From contig RFGH01000221.1 of NCBI GenBank assembly GCA_003696675.1, positions 1 to 60,145 of the forward strand: a DNA stretch of 60,145 bases, in the 5' to 3' direction. Each line of letters opens with the position of its first letter. Within the stretch, counting starts at the first letter, position 1. Source of the DNA: Planctomycetota bacterium (GTDB lineage Bacteria; Planctomycetota; Phycisphaerae; Phycisphaerales; UBA1924). Made by a program: the position numbers and the translations under genes. The notes under the pieces were generated by a model. It saw only the letters and a program-made list of their open reading frames with translations, did not search any database and was not told the origin of the DNA. This document shows positions 25,471 to 34,031 of the stretch, one piece after another.

Positions 25471-27050
25471 TCGAGAAGCTTCCCCAGATCTGGCCCGAGC
25501 TGCTGCTCTTCCTGACCACCTGCGTGGTGATGCTGACGGGCCAGTGGCCCAGCGCGCCGATCCGGCGCCTCACGCCTTGGCTGGCCGCGGTCGGTCTCAT
25601 CGCCGCAGGCGGCGCCTCGATCGGCGCTCCCGCAGGAGACGGGCTGTTCCCGGGAATGATGGTCTACGCCAAGGTGCTCACCGCGATCGTGGGGCTGATG
25701 ATGCTCCCGCTGCTCGCCGGGACGGTGGACCGTGAACTCGAGGCGCAGTCGGCACGCGGCGTGCCGTTCCAACCGATCCGTTCGAACGGCGCCGAGTTCT
25801 ACGCATTTTTCCTGTTCAGCCTGACGGGACTGATGCTCGTCAGCTCAGCCGATGATCTCATCTGGCTGTTCCTGGCGCTCGAGCTGACCAGCCTGCCCAC
25901 CTACATCATGGTGACCATCTCCACGCAGACCACCCGGTCGCAGGAGGCGGGCATCAAGTACTTCTTCTTGGGCGCACTCGGGGCGGCCATATTCCTCTAC
26001 GGCTTCGCATTGCTGTACGGCGCCAGCGGCACCACCAACATCCCCGAGATGGCCGCGTACTTCCGCGCCGAGGGCCTGGGCCCGATCGGGCTGCTCGGCG
26101 TGCTGGTCTCGCTGATCGGCGTGTCGTTCAAGGTCGCGGCGGTACCGATGCACTTCTACACGCCCGATGTCTATCAGGGCGCGGCCTCTCCCGTCTCCGC
26201 AATGCTGGCGTTCGTCCCCAAGACCGCGGGCTTCCTGGCGATCTTCATGGTCGCCGGCGTCGCGGGCTGGGGCGAGGACCAGCGCCTGCCCGCCGAAGTC
26301 GATGCCATGCTCTGGATCATGGCCGCCCTGACCATGACCGTCGGCAATGTGCTCGCGCTGATCCAGTCCAGCGTCAAGCGGATGATGGCCTACTCGTCCG
26401 TCGCCCACTCGGGCTACATGCTGGTCGGCGTGCTCGCCGGTCCGGGGGCGGAGGGTTCGCCCTTCTGGCGCAACGGCCTCGCCGCGGTCCTTTTCTACCT
26501 GCTCTGCTACGGGGTGATGAACCTCGGCGTGTTCGCCGTGCTCGCCTCGCTGGAGCGCAAGGGCGAGGAGGCTGACGACATCGACGACATCCGCGGGCTT
26601 GTCAAGACCCAGCCGGTGCTCGGCTGGACCATGGTCATCTGCTCGCTCAGCCTGCTCGGCTTCCCGCCGCTGCTCGGCTTCATCGGCAAGGTCGGACTGT
26701 TCACCTCCGGCGTCGCCAGCGGCAACATCCCGCTGGTCATCATTCTGGGTATTAACTCGGCCATCGCCGCGTTCTACTACCTCCGGCTCGTCGCGGCCGC
26801 GTACCTCGAGCCCGCGTCGGATACCGGCTTCCGCCCGTCGCCCTACCTGTCCCGCCAGTTCGCCGGGCTGCTGAGCGCCGGCGGGGTGATTGCGCTGCTC
26901 TTCGCCGGGTCGGGCCTGATCAAGGCCGCCGACAACGCCTCCCGCATCGCCCCCCCGGATGGGGTGGCCGTGCCCGCCAAGCACCACGACGCCGGACACA
27001 CGACGCCCGCCGAACCGGCGCATGGACACGCCAGCCAGCCGCACGGCTGA
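25467..27050 (+). CDS. nuoN: NADH-quinone oxidoreductase subunit N
   Basis: Third antiporter-like subunit, 527 residues, with GTG overlapping the nuoM stop. It shows the ALELTSLPTYIMV helix, the FKVAAVPMHFYTPDVYQGA motif typical of NuoN, and SVKRMMAYSSVAHSGYMLVG. The last residues carry another His-rich cytoplasmic tail. It closes the operon and is followed 21 bases later by a strong terminator. nuoA to nuoI are not in the window. Confidence 0.96.
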   Translation: MIEKLPQIWPELLLFLTTCVVMLTGQWPSAPIRRLTPWLAAVGLIAAGGASIGAPAGDGLFPGMMVYAKVLTAIVGLMMLPLLAGTVDRELEAQSARGVPFQPIRSNGAEFYAFFLFSLTGLMLVSSADDLIWLFLALELTSLPTYIMVTISTQTTRSQEAGIKYFFLGALGAAIFLYGFALLYGASGTTNIPEMAAYFRAEGLGPIGLLGVLVSLIGVSFKVAAVPMHFYTPDVYQGAASPVSAMLAFVPKTAGFLAIFMVAGVAGWGEDQRLPAEVDAMLWIMAALTMTVGNVLALIQSSVKRMMAYSSVAHSGYMLVGVLAGPGAEGSPFWRNGLAAVLFYLLCYGVMNLGVFAVLASLERKGEEADDIDDIRGLVKTQPVLGWTMVICSLSLLGFPPLLGFIGKVGLFTSGVASGNIPLVIILGINSAIAAFYYLRLVAAAYLEPASDTGFRPSPYLSRQFAGLLSAGGVIALLFAGSGLIKAADNASRIAPPDGVAVPAKHHDAGHTTPAEPAHGHASQPHG

Positions 27051-27071
27051 TCCGCCGACACCCGCTTTCTC

Positions 27072-27100
27072 CGCCCGCCCCTCGGCGGGCGTTTTTCTTT
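27072..27100 (+). terminator. Terminator of the nuoJKLMN operon
   Basis: A perfect 8-bp stem CGCCCGCC / GGCGGGCG with a four-base loop, followed by TTTTTCTTT. It sits just before the terC start, so terC has its own promoter or depends on read-through. Confidence 0.92.
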
Positions 27101-27114
27101 GATACCGTGCCCGC

Positions 27115-27966
27115 ATGATCGAACTGCTCCCGCTCATCACGCTCGCGTCCGACGCCACGGCGACCAGCCCCCCCGAGCAGGTCGGGTTCTTTTCAATGGC
27201 CGGGCTGATGGCCCTGCTCACGCTGACCACGCTCGAGATCGTGCTGGGCATCGACAATGTCGTCTTCATCGCGATTCTCACGGGCAGGTTGCCCGAGGAG
27301 AAGCAGGGGCGGGCACGCACGATCGGGCTGTTGCTCGCGATGGTGATGCGTCTGATCCTGCTCGGGCTTGCCTACTGGATCATGCAACTCAGCAAGCCCT
27401 TCGCGACCATCCCGGTCGTCAACATCGAGCTTTCCGGCAAGACGCTGATTCTGATGCTCGGCGGGCTGTTCCTGATCGGAAAAGCCACGCTCGAGATCCA
27501 TCACATGGTCGAGGACGGCGGGGCGCACAAGGGCGATCCCAACGCCCGGCCCGGGATGGGGCGCAAGGCCGCCGGGTTCGGCAAGGTGCTCGTGCAGATC
27601 CTGATGCTCGACCTGGTGTTCTCGATCGACTCGGTGGTCACGGCGGTGGGCATGACGAGCAACTACTGGATCATGGCGACGGCCGTGATCCTGGCCATCG
27701 GCGTGATGATCGGTTTCGCCGGACCGATCGGGCGGTTCGTGAACACCCATCCGACCATGAAGACGCTGGCATTGGCGTTCCTGGTGCTGATCGGGGTCCT
27801 GCTGGTGGCCGAGGGAGCTGGACCGCAGTACCACATCCCACGCGGGTATGTCTATTTCGCGATGGTGTTCGCGATCGTGGTCGAAGTGATCAACATGAAG
27901 GCCGGGTATCGACGCGGGGCGGATCGGTCGAAGCACGCCGGACCGAGCACTCCAGACAGACTATAG
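27115..27966 (+). CDS. TerC family integral membrane protein
   Basis: A 283-residue polytopic protein with the TerC signature TTLEIVLGIDNVVFIAIL in the first helix pair and a second half LVFSIDSVVTAVGM. These two LGxDN/FSxDS repeats are the conserved acidic membrane motifs of the family. TerC-type proteins have been linked to manganese export and metallation of exported proteins, and to tellurite resistance. About seven transmembrane segments are visible. There is no linked ter operon, so a tellurite role is not supported here. It starts 15 bases after the nuo terminator. Confidence 0.88.
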   Translation: MIELLPLITLASDATATSPPEQVGFFSMAGLMALLTLTTLEIVLGIDNVVFIAILTGRLPEEKQGRARTIGLLLAMVMRLILLGLAYWIMQLSKPFATIPVVNIELSGKTLILMLGGLFLIGKATLEIHHMVEDGGAHKGDPNARPGMGRKAAGFGKVLVQILMLDLVFSIDSVVTAVGMTSNYWIMATAVILAIGVMIGFAGPIGRFVNTHPTMKTLALAFLVLIGVLLVAEGAGPQYHIPRGYVYFAMVFAIVVEVINMKAGYRRGADRSKHAGPSTPDRL

Positions 27967-27982
27967 GGAAAAGTACCTATTT

Positions 27983-28042
27983 TAGGGCGTTATGGATCTC
28001 TAGGGCGTTTACGCGATCTCAATAGTTGGGTTTTTGCCCTAA
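27983..28042. promoter_or_regulatory. Repeated TAGGGCGTT boxes upstream of the PAS-LuxR gene
   Basis: The 139-base gap before the first PAS-LuxR gene is AT-rich compared with its surroundings. It holds two copies of TAGGGCGTT (27983-27991 and 28001-28009, 18 bases apart) and an inverted GCCCTAA at 28036-28042. Spacing of nearly two helical turns suggests an operator for a dimeric regulator, perhaps the adjacent LuxR-type protein itself. This is a reading of the sequence only. Confidence 0.4.
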
Positions 28043-28105
28043 TCCGAATATAGAGCGAAAGTGCCCGCTTCACCGGGAAAATGCGGTGCGTACCCTCGCT
28101 CCGGC

Positions 28106-28795
28106 ATGATGACTCACTCTCCCCAAACACCCAAGATTGACATTCCGGCCGATGTGAACCCCAAGGTGCTGGTCGCCGGGCTGGTGACGGAGCCGACCAC
28201 GGGGATCGCCATCGCCCGCCTGTCGGGCGAGTTGATCTACGCCAATGACCAGGCGGCCCGCATCTTCGTGGGTGCGAACTCCAAGGCCGAAGAGTTCGTC
28301 GGGCGGTCCATCTGGTCGGTCTTTCCGGATGCCTGGATGCGAGAGCGTGTTGAGATCGCCCGCCGCATGTACCAGACCGGCCGCCCGACATTGTTGCGGA
28401 CGGTTTGGCTGGGCTACCAAGTGCTTTCATGGCTCTACCCGCTGGATCTGGGGGGTGAGGAAGACGCGGCCCGGGTGCTGGTGATCTCCCGTCGGGTGCC
28501 CGCGGGCGGGTTCGAGGCCACGGCCAGTGGCGATGTGGAGTTGATCGAGTCCCGAATGGTTCGGCTGGGTGAGCTGGATGTGCTCAGCCCGCGCGAGCTG
28601 GAGGTGTTGGCGTTGGTCGGACAGGGGCTGTCGATCAAGGAGATCGCTGACACGCTGCACCGGTCGGAGAAGACGGTCCAGAATCACCGTGATTCGATCG
28701 GGTCGAAGCTGGGGCTGCCGAATCGGGTGAAGTTGGCCGAGGTCGCGCGGCTGGCCGCGTTGACCCGGGATGATGCGCGCCGCGTCCGAGTGTAA
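28106..28795 (+). CDS. PAS-domain LuxR-type transcription regulator, copy 1
   Basis: A 229-residue regulator. Residues 20-130 resemble a PAS sensor (GIAIARLSGELIYANDQAARIF, then a WSVFPDAW segment). The C-terminal 65 residues are a LuxR/GerE helix-turn-helix, LSPRELEVLALVGQG then SEKTVQNHRDSIGSKL. There is no receiver domain, so it is not a standard response regulator; a small ligand or cofactor in the PAS domain may control it. ATG 28106 and 28109 are adjacent alternatives. A second gene of the same design follows 170 bases downstream. Confidence 0.85.
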   Translation: MMTHSPQTPKIDIPADVNPKVLVAGLVTEPTTGIAIARLSGELIYANDQAARIFVGANSKAEEFVGRSIWSVFPDAWMRERVEIARRMYQTGRPTLLRTVWLGYQVLSWLYPLDLGGEEDAARVLVISRRVPAGGFEATASGDVELIESRMVRLGELDVLSPRELEVLALVGQGLSIKEIADTLHRSEKTVQNHRDSIGSKLGLPNRVKLAEVARLAALTRDDARRVRV

Positions 28796-28819
28796 GCCCC
28801 GTTTGTGCATGGGGATATC

Positions 28820-28836
28820 TCCCGAGTCGCTCGGGA
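28820..28836. other. Small perfect hairpin between the two regulators
   Basis: TCCCGAG, a three-base loop and CTCGGGA form a 7-bp stem in the 170-base gap between the paralogous genes. No T run follows, so it is more likely an operator or mRNA element than a terminator. Nothing else is recognised in the gap. Confidence 0.4.
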
Positions 28837-28965
28837 AGATGTGGGGAGAAGATACCATTCGGCCCCGCTCCAGGGATCTCCCTAAGGAAAGCGGAGCTTG
28901 TGGTTCGAATGATGGTTCGCCAACGGCCGGCAACATGAAGCTAGGCCGCGAAAGGGACCTGAGGA

Positions 28966-29697
28966 ATGATTCAGTTCGGTGTAGATGGGCCCGCGAGCGG
29001 GTCCTTGGGGTTCTCGTGCGCTCATGAGGCGTCCGAGCTGTTCGGCGCTTCGGTGGAAGCGCTGGCGGGGGTGTTGCTCTCCGACCCGATGACTGGGTGC
29101 TTCGTGGCGGTGGGGGACGGGCGGGTGGTCTGGTCGAACGATGCAGCGGACCGGATGGTCCTGACTCAGAGCCAGCGTGAAGAGGGTCCGCTGAGCGGGC
29201 GGGCGATGGGGGAGGTGTTCCCGGAGGGTCTGCTGAGGGAGTTTGGGGTGCTGGCGGCCCACGGAACGCGCAGCGGGGAGGCGGCGGTGCTGCGGGTGAT
29301 CTGGAACGATCGGGAGCTGTTCGTGCGGGTGGTTCGCTTGCCGTCGGGAACGGACGAGCAGGAAGGCCCGCTGACGGCGTATGTGCTTCATTGGGGCCAC
29401 TCGGGTCGATCGGATCTGGAGGCGGCGAATCCGGCGGTGAGCGTGATCGAGTCGCTGGTTGTTCGCCTGGATGAGCTGGATCGGCTGACGACGCGGGAGC
29501 TCGAAGTGCTGGCGCTCTTGTCGAGCGGGCGTTCGATGCGAGAGGTGGCGGACTCGCTGTTCCGATCGGAGAAGACGATCCAGAACCACCGCGACGCGAT
29601 CGGGACGAAGCTGGGTCTGCGGAACCGGGTGCGGCTGGCCGAGGTGGCGTGCCGGGCGGGGCTGACTGTGGATGACGCACATCGGCAGCGGGTCTGA
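28966..29697 (+). CDS. PAS-domain LuxR-type transcription regulator, copy 2
   Basis: A 243-residue paralogue of the preceding regulator with the same layout: a PAS-like sensor (CFVAVGDGRVVWSNDAADRM, then GEVFPEG) and a GerE helix-turn-helix (LTTRELEVLALLSSG, SEKTIQNHRDAIGTKLGL). The DNA-binding halves are far more alike than the sensors, so the two may bind similar sites but answer different signals. GAGGA directly abuts the ATG, closer than normal, so a slightly later start is possible. It converges with recQ. Confidence 0.85.
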   Translation: MIQFGVDGPASGSLGFSCAHEASELFGASVEALAGVLLSDPMTGCFVAVGDGRVVWSNDAADRMVLTQSQREEGPLSGRAMGEVFPEGLLREFGVLAAHGTRSGEAAVLRVIWNDRELFVRVVRLPSGTDEQEGPLTAYVLHWGHSGRSDLEAANPAVSVIESLVVRLDELDRLTTRELEVLALLSSGRSMREVADSLFRSEKTIQNHRDAIGTKLGLRNRVRLAEVACRAGLTVDDAHRQRV

Positions 29698-29788
29698 CCA
29701 ATGCCTTTATTCGGAAGCCCGCGGTTCCCTGTGATGTCGCATTTACAGAACACGGCTTGCGAGACGGGCCCGTGGTAAGCGGGCAGGG

Positions 29789-31693
29789 TCAGCCGTTGCG
29801 GAGGGCGGTGAGGAAGGTGTCGCCGAAGGCGTCGAGTTTGGCTTGGCCGACGCCCTTGACGGCGAGCATGGCGTTGAGCGAGTCGGGGCGGACGCGGACA
29901 AGTTCGCGCAGTGTGGCGTCGGAGAAGACCATGTAGGGCGGGATGGACTGCTCGACGGCGATGTCGCGCCGGACGCCGCGGAGTTTCTCGAAGAGCTGTT
30001 TTTCGTCGAAGGACATCGGGGCCGCGTCGGTGACGCGGTCGCGGCGTCGTCGTTCGGACCTGGCGCTGCCGGTGCCGACGGGGCGGGCGAGGGGGACTTC
30101 CTCTTCGCCCTTCATCACGGCGACGCCGCGGGGGCCGAAGCGGAGGGTCTCGAAGTGGCCGTCGACGACGCGTTCGAGGGCCTCGGCGGTGACGAGCTGA
30201 TCGATGTAGGAGGCGATGGCGGCCTTGCGGTGGTCTTTGAGCATGCCGTGGACCGTGAGCCGGTCGTGGCCGGTGGAGCGGATCTTCTCGGTGTCGGCCC
30301 CTCGGACGATATCGGTGATGTGGGCGGCGCCGTATCGCTGGCCGGTGCGGGCAACAGCGGAGAGAATGATCTGCCCGATGCGTTTGGCGTCGCGCTCGAT
30401 CTCGGTTTCGCCGAGGCAGACATCGCAGGCGCCGCACGAGTGCATGCCGGCGGGCGGCGTGTAGGTCTGGCCGAAGTGCTCGCTGAGCATGCGGTGGCGG
30501 CAGCCCATGGATGAGACGAGGCGGCGCATCTCGCGGACGAGCCCGAGTTGGGCTTCCGTGGCTTCGTCGTCCGCGCCCATCTCGGCGTTGTTCATGCGGA
30601 TCAGGCGTTCCCAGCGGGTGGCGTCGGTTGGACTGTAAAGGAGGAGGCACTCGGCGGGCTCACCGTCGCGGCCTGCGCGGCCGGTCTCCTGCTGATAGGC
30701 CTCGATGGATTTGGGCATGGTCGCGTGGACGACGAGGCGGACATTGGAGCGGTCGATGCCCATGCCGAAGGCGACGGTGGCGACGACGACATCGAGCGAT
30801 TCGTTGCTGAAGCGGTGCTCGATATCGCGGCGGGTTTTCTCGTTGAGCCCAGCGTGGTAGGGCTCGGCGTTGATCCCGAGTTTGGTGAGTCCCTCTGCCA
30901 GCCATTCGGTGTCCTTGCGGCTCAGGCAGTAGACGATGGTGCCGCCGCCGTCGCCGGCGCGCTGGTGGTTTCGGACGGCCTCGGCGGCCTGCTCCGCTGG
31001 GTTGCGCCTGGCGCGGACGCGGTAGGTGAGGTTCGGGCGGTCGAAGGTGCCGACAAGCACCTCGGGCTCGCGCAGGCCGAGCTGGCGAGCGATGTCCTCG
31101 CGGACGCGGGGTGTGGCGGTGGCGGTGAACGCCTGCATCGCGACTTTGGGCGTGACCTCTCGGAGTTCGGCCAGGCGGCGGTACTCGGGGCGGAAGTCGT
31201 GGCCCCACTGGCTGATGCAGTGGGCCTCGTCGACGGCGATGGCGCCGAGTCGTCCGGCGTCGGCGAGGGAGGCGAGGAAGGACTTGAAGCCGGGGTTGAC
31301 GGCTCGCTCCGGTGCGACGAGCAGGAGGTTGAGTTCGCCGAGGGTGAGCCTGCGGAGGATGTCGCGAGCGTCATCGAGTTCGACACCGGAGTGGATGGCG
31401 GCGGCGGGGTAGCCGTTGAGTTCGAGCCCGCGGACCTGGTCGCGCATCAGGGCGATCAGCGGGGAGATGACGATGGTGGCCAGCCCGGTGACGAGCGGGG
31501 GGACCTGGTAGCAGAGGGACTTGCCGCCGCCGGTGGGAAGGACGGTGAGGCAATCGCGGTGCTCGATGGCGGCGTCGATGGCCGAGCGCTGCATGGGGCG
31601 GAGGCTGTCGTAGCCCCAGACCCGGCGGACGGCCGCGAGGACCGGATCGGTCTTCTCGGCTGTCATCAGGTCGGGCTGATCGGTCTCGGCCAT
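29789..31693 (-). CDS. recQ: ATP-dependent DNA helicase RecQ
   Basis: A 3'-5' DNA helicase for recombination and repair. From ATG 31693 it has 634 residues; the extra upstream frame to 31834 overlaps the next gene and is rejected. Walker A TGGGKS is at 54-59, the DEAH box sits in VDEAHCISQWGHDF, and the RecQ-specific aromatic-rich loop follows. The zinc site is seen as GCRHRML followed by SCGACDVC, then the winged-helix RQC region. A C-terminal HRDC domain (PPYMVFSDATLRELV, LAVKGVG) completes the full-length family plan. A basic Arg/Ser-rich linker precedes HRDC. Confidence 0.95.
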   Translation of the reverse strand: MAETDQPDLMTAEKTDPVLAAVRRVWGYDSLRPMQRSAIDAAIEHRDCLTVLPTGGGKSLCYQVPPLVTGLATIVISPLIALMRDQVRGLELNGYPAAAIHSGVELDDARDILRRLTLGELNLLLVAPERAVNPGFKSFLASLADAGRLGAIAVDEAHCISQWGHDFRPEYRRLAELREVTPKVAMQAFTATATPRVREDIARQLGLREPEVLVGTFDRPNLTYRVRARRNPAEQAAEAVRNHQRAGDGGGTIVYCLSRKDTEWLAEGLTKLGINAEPYHAGLNEKTRRDIEHRFSNESLDVVVATVAFGMGIDRSNVRLVVHATMPKSIEAYQQETGRAGRDGEPAECLLLYSPTDATRWERLIRMNNAEMGADDEATEAQLGLVREMRRLVSSMGCRHRMLSEHFGQTYTPPAGMHSCGACDVCLGETEIERDAKRIGQIILSAVARTGQRYGAAHITDIVRGADTEKIRSTGHDRLTVHGMLKDHRKAAIASYIDQLVTAEALERVVDGHFETLRFGPRGVAVMKGEEEVPLARPVGTGSARSERRRRDRVTDAAPMSFDEKQLFEKLRGVRRDIAVEQSIPPYMVFSDATLRELVRVRPDSLNAMLAVKGVGQAKLDAFGDTFLTALRNG

Positions 31694-31814
31694 GTTCGGA
31701 GGGTACTCGGGATGTGGGGCCGTCTCCAGCGTCGCGGCGTGATCGGCCGCCTTCAATGCGAAGGGGACGGCACGGGACGCACGACGCGAGCTCGGCGCGA
31801 GACGGAGGAACGCG

Positions 31815-33256
31815 ATGCTGACGCTGAAGGACACCTACCCGCTGTATCTGGGAAGCCGAGCGGAGATACCCAACACGGACTTGGCGGTGATCGACAAGTA
31901 CACGGGCGAGACGGCCACGCGGGTGGCCAAGGCGGATGCCGAGACCATCGGGCGGGCGATGGATGCCTGCGTCGACGCGGCCGACGCGATGGCGGGGCTG
32001 GCGTCGTTCGAGCGGAAGAAGGCGCTGCGGCACTGCGTGGATCGATTCAGGGAGCGGCGCGACGAGTTGGCGTTGGCGTTGTGCATCGAGGCGGGCAAGC
32101 CGATCAAGGACAGTGAGGGCGAGGTCACCCGCCTGATCGAGACTTTCGAGATCGCGATGGAGGAGTGCACGCGGATCTCGGGCGAGGTTTTCTCGATGGA
32201 CATCACCGAGCGGGCGAAGGGGTACCGGGGATATACGCGGCGGGTGCCGGTGGGGCCTTGCTCGTTCATCACGCCGTTCAACTTCCCGCTGAACCTGGTG
32301 GCGCACAAGGTGGCGCCGGCGATCGCGGCGGGGTGTCCGTTCGTGCTCAAGCCCGCGAGCGCGACGCCGGTGGGGGCGCTGATCATCGGGGAGATTCTGG
32401 CGGAGACGGATTTGCCGGAAGGTGCGTTCTCGATCCTGCCGTGCAGTTCGAAGGACGCGGAGCAGCTGGTGACCGACGAGCGTTTCCGAATGCTCAGTTT
32501 TACGGGTTCGGACACGGTGGGCACGAAGCTGGCCAGGCAGGCGGGCATGAAGCGGATCACGCTGGAGTTGGGCGGCAAGCCGCCTGCGTGGTGGACCGCG
32601 GGGTGGACCTGGACGACTGCGTGAGGCGGATCGTGTTCGGCGGGTATTACCAGAGCGGGCAGAGCTGCGTGAGCGTGCAGCGGGTGATCGCGCATGAGGA
32701 GGTCTACGACGCGCTGCGGGACAAGCTCGCAAAGGCGGTGGGGGAGCTGAAGAGCGGCGACCCGAAGAAGCGGGACACCTTCATCGGTCCGATGATCGAT
32801 GAGGATGCGGCGGTGCGGGTCGAATCGTGGATCAGGGAGGCGACCGACGCGGGCGCGAAGCTGCTGGTCGGCGGGACACGGAAGGGTTCGGTCATGGAAG
32901 CAACTCTGCTCGAGCATGTGCCGAGTTCAGCGAAGCTGTACCGCGAGGAGGTCTTTGGCCCGGTGGTGATTCTCTCGCGCTTTGCGGACTTCGAGGATGC
33001 GCTGGCCGAGGTGAATGACAGCGCGTACGGGCTGCAGGCGGGCGTGTTCACGAACGATCTTCGGCGCATGCACGCGGCGTGGGACCGACTCAAGGTCGGC
33101 GGAGTGCTGATCAACGATGTGCCGTCGTTCCGTGTGGATCACATGCCGTACGGCGGGGTCAAGGACTCCGGGCTAGGGCGCGAGGGCGTGCGGTCGTCGA
33201 TCGAGGACATGACCGAGGTGAGGCTGATGGTCGTGCGTGATGTGCCGTCGCGTTGA
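31815..33256 (+). pseudogene. NAD-dependent aldehyde dehydrogenase with one frameshift
   Basis: Good ribosome site GGAGGAA precedes ATG 31815. The first frame gives a typical N-terminal half with ITPFNFPLN, FVLKPASATP and FTGSDTVG, ending in TLELGGK, then runs out of frame to a stop at 32624. The frame one base back continues ACVVDRGVDLDDCVRR, with the catalytic cysteine in GQSCVSVQ and the EEVFGPV and GGVKDSG motifs, to TGA 33256. Restoring one base at 32577-32579 (LGGN-A as in relatives) gives a normal 480-residue enzyme. All key residues survive, so the lesion is either very recent or a consensus error. Confidence 0.88.
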
Positions 33257-33257
33257 G

Positions 33258-34031
33258 TCAGGCGAGCGGCCGGAGTGTCACGCCGGCGGCTCGGAGTGCC
33301 TGGGCGACGCGGGCGGCGATGGCGCCGGCGTTGGGCGTGTCGGCGTGGATAGACAGGGTGTCGGCGGCGAGGGGGATCGTCGATCCGTCTGCGCAGCGGA
33401 CGGTTCGGGTTTTCACTATGGAGACCGCCTGCGCGGCGGCGGTGTCGGGATCGGTGATCAGTGCGTCCGGCTCGGAGCGGGAACGGAGCGAACCGTCGCG
33501 GTCGTAGACGCGGTCGGCGAAGGCCTCTTCGGCGACGGGGGCGTCCCATGCTCGCCACCACGCGATCGCCCGTGATCCGGCCTGGCCGATCAGACGCAGC
33601 GACGGGTCGTGCCTTTGCGCGGCCCGGAAGATGGCTGACGCTACGGATTCGTCCGTTGAGGCCGCGTGATACAACGCGCCGTGGGGTTTGCAGTGCGTGA
33701 GGCGGACGCCTTCGGATCGCGCCACGGCGGCGAGGGCGGCGATCTGAGCGGCGATGCTGGAGCAGAGTTTTTCGGGATCGATGTCGATTCGCACGCGGCC
33801 GAAGTTGGGCCGGTCGGGATAGGACGGGTGCACGCCCGCGGCAACGCCGTGTCGAGCGGCGCGACTGATGGCGTGACGCATGGCGGCTTCATCGCCCGCG
33901 TGCCCGCCGCAGGCAATGTTGACGGAGGTGACCGATGCGATGACGGCGTCTTCGGCGGCGCGGTGCTCGGGCGTGGCTGCCTCGCCGGTGTCGGCGTTGA
34001 GATCGATGACGATGGGGGCGGGATCGGTCAC
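33258..34031 (-). CDS. pxpA: 5-oxoprolinase subunit A (LamB/YcsF family)
   Basis: Part of the three-subunit prokaryotic 5-oxoprolinase that opens the 5-oxoproline ring to glutamate with ATP. The 257-residue protein begins with IDLNADTGEA and has the family motifs NIACGGHAGD and VHPSYPDRPNFGR, then VRLTHCKPHGALY. It is last in the pxpB-pxpC-pxpA operon, overlapping pxpC by four bases. Its stop lies next to the aldehyde dehydrogenase stop on the other strand. Confidence 0.93.
   Translation of the reverse strand: MTDPAPIVIDLNADTGEAATPEHRAAEDAVIASVTSVNIACGGHAGDEAAMRHAISRAARHGVAAGVHPSYPDRPNFGRVRIDIDPEKLCSSIAAQIAALAAVARSEGVRLTHCKPHGALYHAASTDESVASAIFRAAQRHDPSLRLIGQAGSRAIAWWRAWDAPVAEEAFADRVYDRDGSLRSRSEPDALITDPDTAAAQAVSIVKTRTVRCADGSTIPLAADTLSIHADTPNAGAIAARVAQALRAAGVTLRPLA

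Noticed and set aside
27115-27966. Tellurite resistance locus
   Set aside because: Only a TerC protein is present, with no terA, terB, terD or terE nearby; TerC proteins are widespread without this trait.
28106-29697. Two-component response regulators
   Set aside because: The N-terminal halves have no receiver-domain aspartate pocket; they resemble PAS sensors.
31815-33256. Programmed frameshifting in the aldehyde dehydrogenase
   Set aside because: There is no slippery heptamer at the joint and this family is not known for frameshifting; a one-base loss is simpler.
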